From: Phycisphaerae bacterium
GTDB taxonomy: Bacteria; Planctomycetota; Phycisphaerae; SM23-33
Assembly (NCBI GenBank): GCA_011050235.1
Contig: DRGC01000008.1
Coordinates: 1 to 64,000, forward strand
Direction of reading: 5' to 3'
Length of the DNA stretch: 64,000 nt
Below are positions 60,066 to 64,000 of the stretch, piece after piece; the stretch's first letter is position 1; each line of letters begins with the position of its first letter. Below the pieces are notes generated by a model. The model saw only the letters and a program-made list of their open reading frames with translations, was not told the origin of the DNA and made no database searches. The position numbers and the translations under genes were made by a program.

Positions 60066-61537
60066 TTGGCCTCCATCTCGCTGCCGCTGCGGCGGCAGAA
60101 ACTCTCGGCGGCATCCAGCAAGGCGACGAAGGCGCCGTTGCGGACGGTTGGGTCGGACCAATCGGTCCATCGCGCCAAAGCCGTGTTGAGGCCGTCGTCA
60201 TCGAGCTTGCCCAAGACGTCACTCAGGGCGGCATACAGCGGGCCGTAGCAGGCATCGGTAAAGCCCAGTCGCCGCTGATAGGGGGTTACCACGTCCAGCA
60301 TGCTTCGCAGCGCGCCGGCCATGTGGTCGGGGCTGTCGGAGTGCGTCAGGTCGTTGATGGCCGCGCGGACTTCCAGATTCATCGCCAGATCCGTCATGAA
60401 CCGCTCGGGGCCACCGAACAAAAGCCCGCCCAACGCCCCGATCCCGTCGACCGACCACACCGCATCCTGCACTCGCTTGGCGGCCGCTCGTTGGGCGTCG
60501 GCGTCGTCCGATTCGATCAACTCCCACCCGGCGCTGATGGTTTGACCCAGCCCGGGCACAAGTCGCTCGGCGAACCCCTTCAGATCGATCTCGTCCCGCG
60601 GCGCGCCTTGGGCAAGCCGGCTGAAGGCGTAGGTCAGTGGCAATTGCAGGCAGTGGGTCTGGCTGTTGCCCATCACGCCCAGCGGATAGCGGGCCAGTTC
60701 CGCCGACGTGACGGTCTCGGCGACTTTGTCGACGTGGTAGTTGGTCAGCGGGAAAGTGGGCTCGCCCTCGATCAGGCCGTAGGGGTTCCACATCGCCTTG
60801 CTGCGCAGGCCGGTCGCATCCAGCGCCTCGTTGTGGGACGGGAAGCTCGCGAGCACCCACCACGGCTCGGGCACGCGCTCAGCGATCTGTTGCAGTGTTT
60901 GCACGAACTCATCAGCCGTTTGGGCCGGGTGGTCTGCCTCGCCGTCCTCGTCAGCCGCCGCCCAGAACCGACAGGTCGCATCCCAGCCGGACCACATCCA
61001 ATAGACGAACTCGCCGGCGGGATTGAAAGAACGGAACACCTCAACCTGATCAACCAGCAAATCGACGAACTGCTCGCCCGTCGCGCCGGGGTAGCCGCCC
61101 GGGTCACTGTCGATGATGACCAGCGCGTCCGCCTTGGCGATGGGGGAGAGCTGCTTCCGCCTTCCTTCGATGAACATCTCGCGCTCGGCGGGGTCGGCGG
61201 GGTTGATTTTCTTCTCGGTGACGAAGTAGGGGCGTGCCGTGAAGGCATACGTCGCCGATGCCTCATTGCCGATGGTGTTGGGGCAGAGCACCATCAGCAC
61301 CTTCATGGCCAGTTCGCGATGAGCGATGTCCACGACCTCGCCGAGGCGGGTCAGCCACACCAGGTCCGATTCGGTCGGTTCAGGCGGCATGGAATCGCAC
61401 TGAGGCCAGATCATGACCGTGTCGTAGCCGAGGCGGCTTAGGCCGGTGAGATACCCCCGCCAGTCGTCGATGGTCCACGTTCGCGCGGCGTAGGGGTGGT
61501 TGTAGCCCCAGTGCGTATGTACGTACATGCCCAGCAT
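60062..61537 (-). CDS. Putative TIM-barrel hydrolase of unknown specificity, 491 aa
   Basis: A 491-residue protein with GMYVHTHWGYNHPYAART at its start and WTIDDWRGYLTGLSRLGYDTVMIWP, which resembles the first two beta-alpha units of a GH-A-like or GH20-like barrel. LVIIDSDPGGYPG and FVYWMWSGWD are good candidates for carboxylate-rich loops. The end is helical. No family name can be given. It overlaps the URO-D start by 4 bases and follows the GH28 gene by 79 bases. Confidence 0.62.
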   Translation of the reverse strand: MLGMYVHTHWGYNHPYAARTWTIDDWRGYLTGLSRLGYDTVMIWPQCDSMPPEPTESDLVWLTRLGEVVDIAHRELAMKVLMVLCPNTIGNEASATYAFTARPYFVTEKKINPADPAEREMFIEGRRKQLSPIAKADALVIIDSDPGGYPGATGEQFVDLLVDQVEVFRSFNPAGEFVYWMWSGWDATCRFWAAADEDGEADHPAQTADEFVQTLQQIAERVPEPWWVLASFPSHNEALDATGLRSKAMWNPYGLIEGEPTFPLTNYHVDKVAETVTSAELARYPLGVMGNSQTHCLQLPLTYAFSRLAQGAPRDEIDLKGFAERLVPGLGQTISAGWELIESDDADAQRAAAKRVQDAVWSVDGIGALGGLLFGGPERFMTDLAMNLEVRAAINDLTHSDSPDHMAGALRSMLDVVTPYQRRLGFTDACYGPLYAALSDVLGKLDDDGLNTALARWTDWSDPTVRNGAFVALLDAAESFCRRSGSEMEAK

Positions 61538-61545
61538 GGCGGGGA

Positions 61546-61577
61546 TTGTCGATGGCCCATTGCCGAATGTCGATTGA
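61546..61577. repeat. Degenerate CCATTG/GAATGTCGAT-type intergenic repeat
   Basis: Words like ATTGTCGATGGCCCATTG and CCGAATGTCGATTG lie between two genes. They resemble the repeats at 21434, 52044 and 53396. Confidence 0.45.
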
Positions 61578-61616
61578 AAAACCGCCCGCCGCCTCTGCCC
61601 ATCGGCCGGGCGCGAC

Positions 61617-63101
61617 CTACATTGCCGGGCGTTGCCGGCAGGCGTGGATGTCGACGTCGGTGACGTTGTCCAGGAGGACGGCCTGGGCGGAGGGGTCTCG
61701 GGTTTCCAGGCGGGTGTGGGTTAGTTGGATGCGGTCGCTATCGTGCAGTTCGATGGCTGAGCGGGCGTCGACGGTGATTGAACTGTTGCGGATGGTCAGA
61801 TTCTTGACGTGTCGGCCCCACAGGCCCTGGGCGTTCATGTCGGTGGGCACGTTGAACGCCATCGCCGGGCAGTAGGCCAAGTCGCGCGGGGTCACGTCGA
61901 TCACGACGTTGTCGAACGTGACGTTCTCGATCGGCCGCTCGGGCAGGCCCAGCAACACGCCGGCCGCCGCGGTGCGCCCGCGCGCGGTGATGTTGGCGAA
62001 GTGAATGTTGCGAATCTGCGGGGTCGAATCGACGATCTCGCGGGCGTTGGGGTCGCTGATAATCTGGCGCGTCCGCTCGGTCGCGCCGCACGTGTAGTAG
62101 AGGTTCATCACGAACGGGCACATCACGTCCTTCATGATGATGTTCTCGAACCGCAGGTCCTCGAACACGCTGTAGCGGCCGCGGTTGGACTTCAGCCGAA
62201 TACCGCGGTCCGAGCCGATGAACACGCAATTGCTGACGGTGACGTTCCTGACGCCGCCGGCCCCGTCGGAGCCCATCACCACGCCGCCGTGGCCGCGGAG
62301 CATCGTGCAGTTGGTGATCGTCACATTCTGGGTCGGCTTGCCCACGCGCCAGCCGTCATCGTTCATCCCGCTCTTGAGCGCGAGGCAATCGTCGTTCGTA
62401 TCGAAACAGCAATTGCTCACCCGCACGCCGTTGCAGCTATCGAGATCCAGCCCGTCGCCGTTGGGCGCGCCGTTGGGGTTGCGAAACGTCACGTCGTGGA
62501 CGGTCGCGTTGGTGCAGTAGACCAGGTGCGTGTTCCAAAACGGCGAGTTCTGCACCACGAACCCGTCCAGCCGCACGTCGCGACAGTTATTGAGCTGCAC
62601 CAGCGGCGGGCGCAGGAACTGGGCGAACAACCCACCGCCGCCGGCGTCGGTATCTTCGTATCGGCCCGCGTTCAACTTGGCGAGCTTGCGCCCATGCTCG
62701 CAGATCGGCTCGGTGTCGCCCGAGGCCATGACCCTGTCGAAGTGGTCCCACCACGTCTGCGGGTTGCCGTCGATCGTGCCCTTGCCGCTGATGGTCACGT
62801 TGACCAGATCCTTGCCGAACAGCAGCGGGCTGAACATCCACAGCTCCGTGCCCGCCCAGCGGCTCTCGACGAAGGGATAATCGTCGAACTCGCCCGAAAA
62901 CAGGATCGTCGCGCCGGACTCCAACTGCAGCGTCATGTGGCTGGTCAGGTGAATAGCCCCGGTATAAAACACGCCCGCCGGCACAACAACCGTCCCGCCG
63001 CCGGCCTTCTTGACCCCGTCGATCGCCGCCTTGAAGGCCTCGGTGCACTTGGTCTTGCCGTCACCGACAGCCCCGAAATCCGTAATCGAAAACGCTTTCA
63101 T
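61617..63101 (-). CDS. GH28 polygalacturonase-like protein
   Basis: A 494-residue right-handed beta-helix. ATG at 63101 follows AAGGAAGCATCACA. FGAVGDGKTKCTEAF opens the helix. The catalytic blocks are TNDDCLALKSG (DD acids), GHGGVVMGSDG (GHG) and RGIRLKSNRGR (RIK). GH28 enzymes cleave alpha-1,4 galacturonan. No signal peptide is visible, so it may act on imported oligosaccharides. The stop of the preceding URO-D overlaps its ATG by 4 bases. Confidence 0.88.
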   Translation of the reverse strand: MKAFSITDFGAVGDGKTKCTEAFKAAIDGVKKAGGGTVVVPAGVFYTGAIHLTSHMTLQLESGATILFSGEFDDYPFVESRWAGTELWMFSPLLFGKDLVNVTISGKGTIDGNPQTWWDHFDRVMASGDTEPICEHGRKLAKLNAGRYEDTDAGGGGLFAQFLRPPLVQLNNCRDVRLDGFVVQNSPFWNTHLVYCTNATVHDVTFRNPNGAPNGDGLDLDSCNGVRVSNCCFDTNDDCLALKSGMNDDGWRVGKPTQNVTITNCTMLRGHGGVVMGSDGAGGVRNVTVSNCVFIGSDRGIRLKSNRGRYSVFEDLRFENIIMKDVMCPFVMNLYYTCGATERTRQIISDPNAREIVDSTPQIRNIHFANITARGRTAAAGVLLGLPERPIENVTFDNVVIDVTPRDLAYCPAMAFNVPTDMNAQGLWGRHVKNLTIRNSSITVDARSAIELHDSDRIQLTHTRLETRDPSAQAVLLDNVTDVDIHACRQRPAM

Positions 63102-64000
63102 TGTGATGCTTCCTTGGCCTGGGTCTGTGCCGGCAGCTCGCGGACGTCGCGGTAAGCTCGCAGGATCGCTTCCAGGTGTTCGGCGGGGGTGTCGGGTGGG
63201 AGGTTGTGGACGCCGGCGAAGATGTATCGGCCTTTGGACGCAAAGGCCGAGATGACGCGCTTGGCCTGTTCGTAGACTTCCTCCACCGGCGCCCACGGCG
63301 GCGTGAGCACCGCATCCAGCGCGCCGCCGTAGAAGATCAGGTCCGGCCCGAACTGCTCGGCGAGGGATTCGGCCTCCATGCCGCGCGCGGAGACCTGGAT
63401 CGGATTGAAGATGCCCAGCCCGCAGTCGACGAAGTCGCCCATGATGTCGACCACCGACCCGCAGCAGTGCAGCATGCTGGTCATATTGGTGATCGTCTTC
63501 CATTGGCTCCACAGCCGGCTGTAGTGGGGCTTGTAGATCGCCCGCCACAGGTCGGGCCCGCAGGTCACGCCGCGAGTGTCGCCGATATCGTCGGCGAAGA
63601 TCATCGCGTCGCAATACTTGCCGACCGCATCGTGCACCTGCCGCAACTGGGCCAGGGACGCCTCGACCATCTTGTCCAGGAAGGCGTGGCAGAGATCGGG
63701 CTCGACCACCATCCGCATCCACCAGGCCTGCAGGCCGCCGGGCTTGGCCTGAAGGTCGCCGATCGTCTCGCCGACGACGATCGAGTAGTCGGTCGTCTCA
63801 TACAGCCACTGGGCCGTCGTCTCCAACTGTCGCAGGACGTCGTCGGGCACATCATGCGACGGATTGAAATCGTCGGGGGAGGGGAGGTCGTCCAGGTCGG
63901 GAAGTTCGGTGTGGGAGTCCGTGGTGGACGGCCAGTCGAAGTACAGGCCGCCGGGCGGGCATTTGAGGCCGAAGTCTTCCCACCAGACGGTCCCGTCCCG
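63098..64000 (-). CDS. URO-D family protein (runs off the window)
   Basis: The frame is open from the window edge (64000) to TGA at 63098, giving 300 residues of the C-terminal part; the N-terminus is missing. The metal loop is MLHCCGSVVDIMGDF, i.e. His-x-Cys-Gly as in MtaA/CmuA corrinoid methyltransferases, and FYGGALDAV and NLPPDTPAE follow. It is therefore the copy most likely to be a zinc-dependent methyltransferase. Its stop overlaps the GH28 start by 4 bases. Confidence 0.82.
   Translation of the reverse strand, partial: RDGTVWWEDFGLKCPPGGLYFDWPSTTDSHTELPDLDDLPSPDDFNPSHDVPDDVLRQLETTAQWLYETTDYSIVVGETIGDLQAKPGGLQAWWMRMVVEPDLCHAFLDKMVEASLAQLRQVHDAVGKYCDAMIFADDIGDTRGVTCGPDLWRAIYKPHYSRLWSQWKTITNMTSMLHCCGSVVDIMGDFVDCGLGIFNPIQVSARGMEAESLAEQFGPDLIFYGGALDAVLTPPWAPVEEVYEQAKRVISAFASKGRYIFAGVHNLPPDTPAEHLEAILRAYRDVRELPAQTQAKEASQ

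Noticed and set aside
1..64000. CRISPR array or insertion sequence
   Set aside because: No regularly spaced direct repeats and no transposase frame were found; short palindromes at 53460 and 54165 are single pairs.

Overview
The window is GC-rich, densely coded bacterial DNA. A PEP-CTERM surface protein, a prepilin-like protein with a C-terminal H-X9-DG motif, many uroporphyrinogen-decarboxylase-like (URO-D) proteins, families of polysaccharide-degrading enzymes and long arrays of hypothetical proteins together point to a planctomycete, probably of the Phycisphaerae/Sedimentisphaerales type. That placement is an inference from gene content.

Layout. (1) 0-23 kb is host chromosome. It holds the 3' end of ispE, tRNA-Ala(GGC), a PEP-CTERM protein, three related small secreted proteins (two from a recent 609-bp tandem duplication), and a three-gene operon with a divergent DapF-like epimerase, a 544-aa protein of unknown function and a methyltransferase. 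It continues with tRNA-Leu(CAG), a pteridine-reductase-like SDR, three M42 aminopeptidase paralogues, a histidine kinase and a convergent response regulator, nadB, a URO-D protein, a polytopic glycosyltransferase, a HAD phosphatase, a fructuronate-reductase-like SDR and gnd.

(2) About 23.1-46.4 kb is a phage-derived block with nearly all genes on the minus strand. Small and large terminase, portal, scaffold-like, major capsid, adaptor-like and beta-rich virion genes are recognisable. So are holin-like, spanin-like and lipoprotein candidates and three tandem paralogues. Both ends carry sugar-modification genes: five glycosyltransferases, one SAM methyltransferase and one protein resembling a radical-SAM enzyme with an unusual cysteine spacing. 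I see no integrase, replication gene, tail sheath or tape measure. A small ribbon-helix-helix-like gene reading the other way, behind an AT-rich palindromic operator, is the only candidate regulator. The block is either a short-tailed or defective prophage or a domesticated capsid locus.

(3) 46.7-64 kb is a glycan-degradation region: GH38 alpha-mannosidase, a GH43/GH130-like propeller, a TIM-barrel-like protein, two GH2 paralogues, a GH28 polygalacturonase and an unknown putative hydrolase. Three URO-D-like genes are interleaved, and two share 4-base start/stop overlaps with their glycan-related neighbours. A small HExxH protein gene sits here as a cassette between exact inverted copies of a 26-nt palindrome.

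The points most worth following up are the capsid block with its glycosylation/radical-SAM module, the URO-D/glycosidase coupling, the altered active site of the DapF-like protein, and the HExxH cassette. Degenerate CCAATG-type and other intergenic repeats recur in regions 1 and 3 but were not seen in the phage block.
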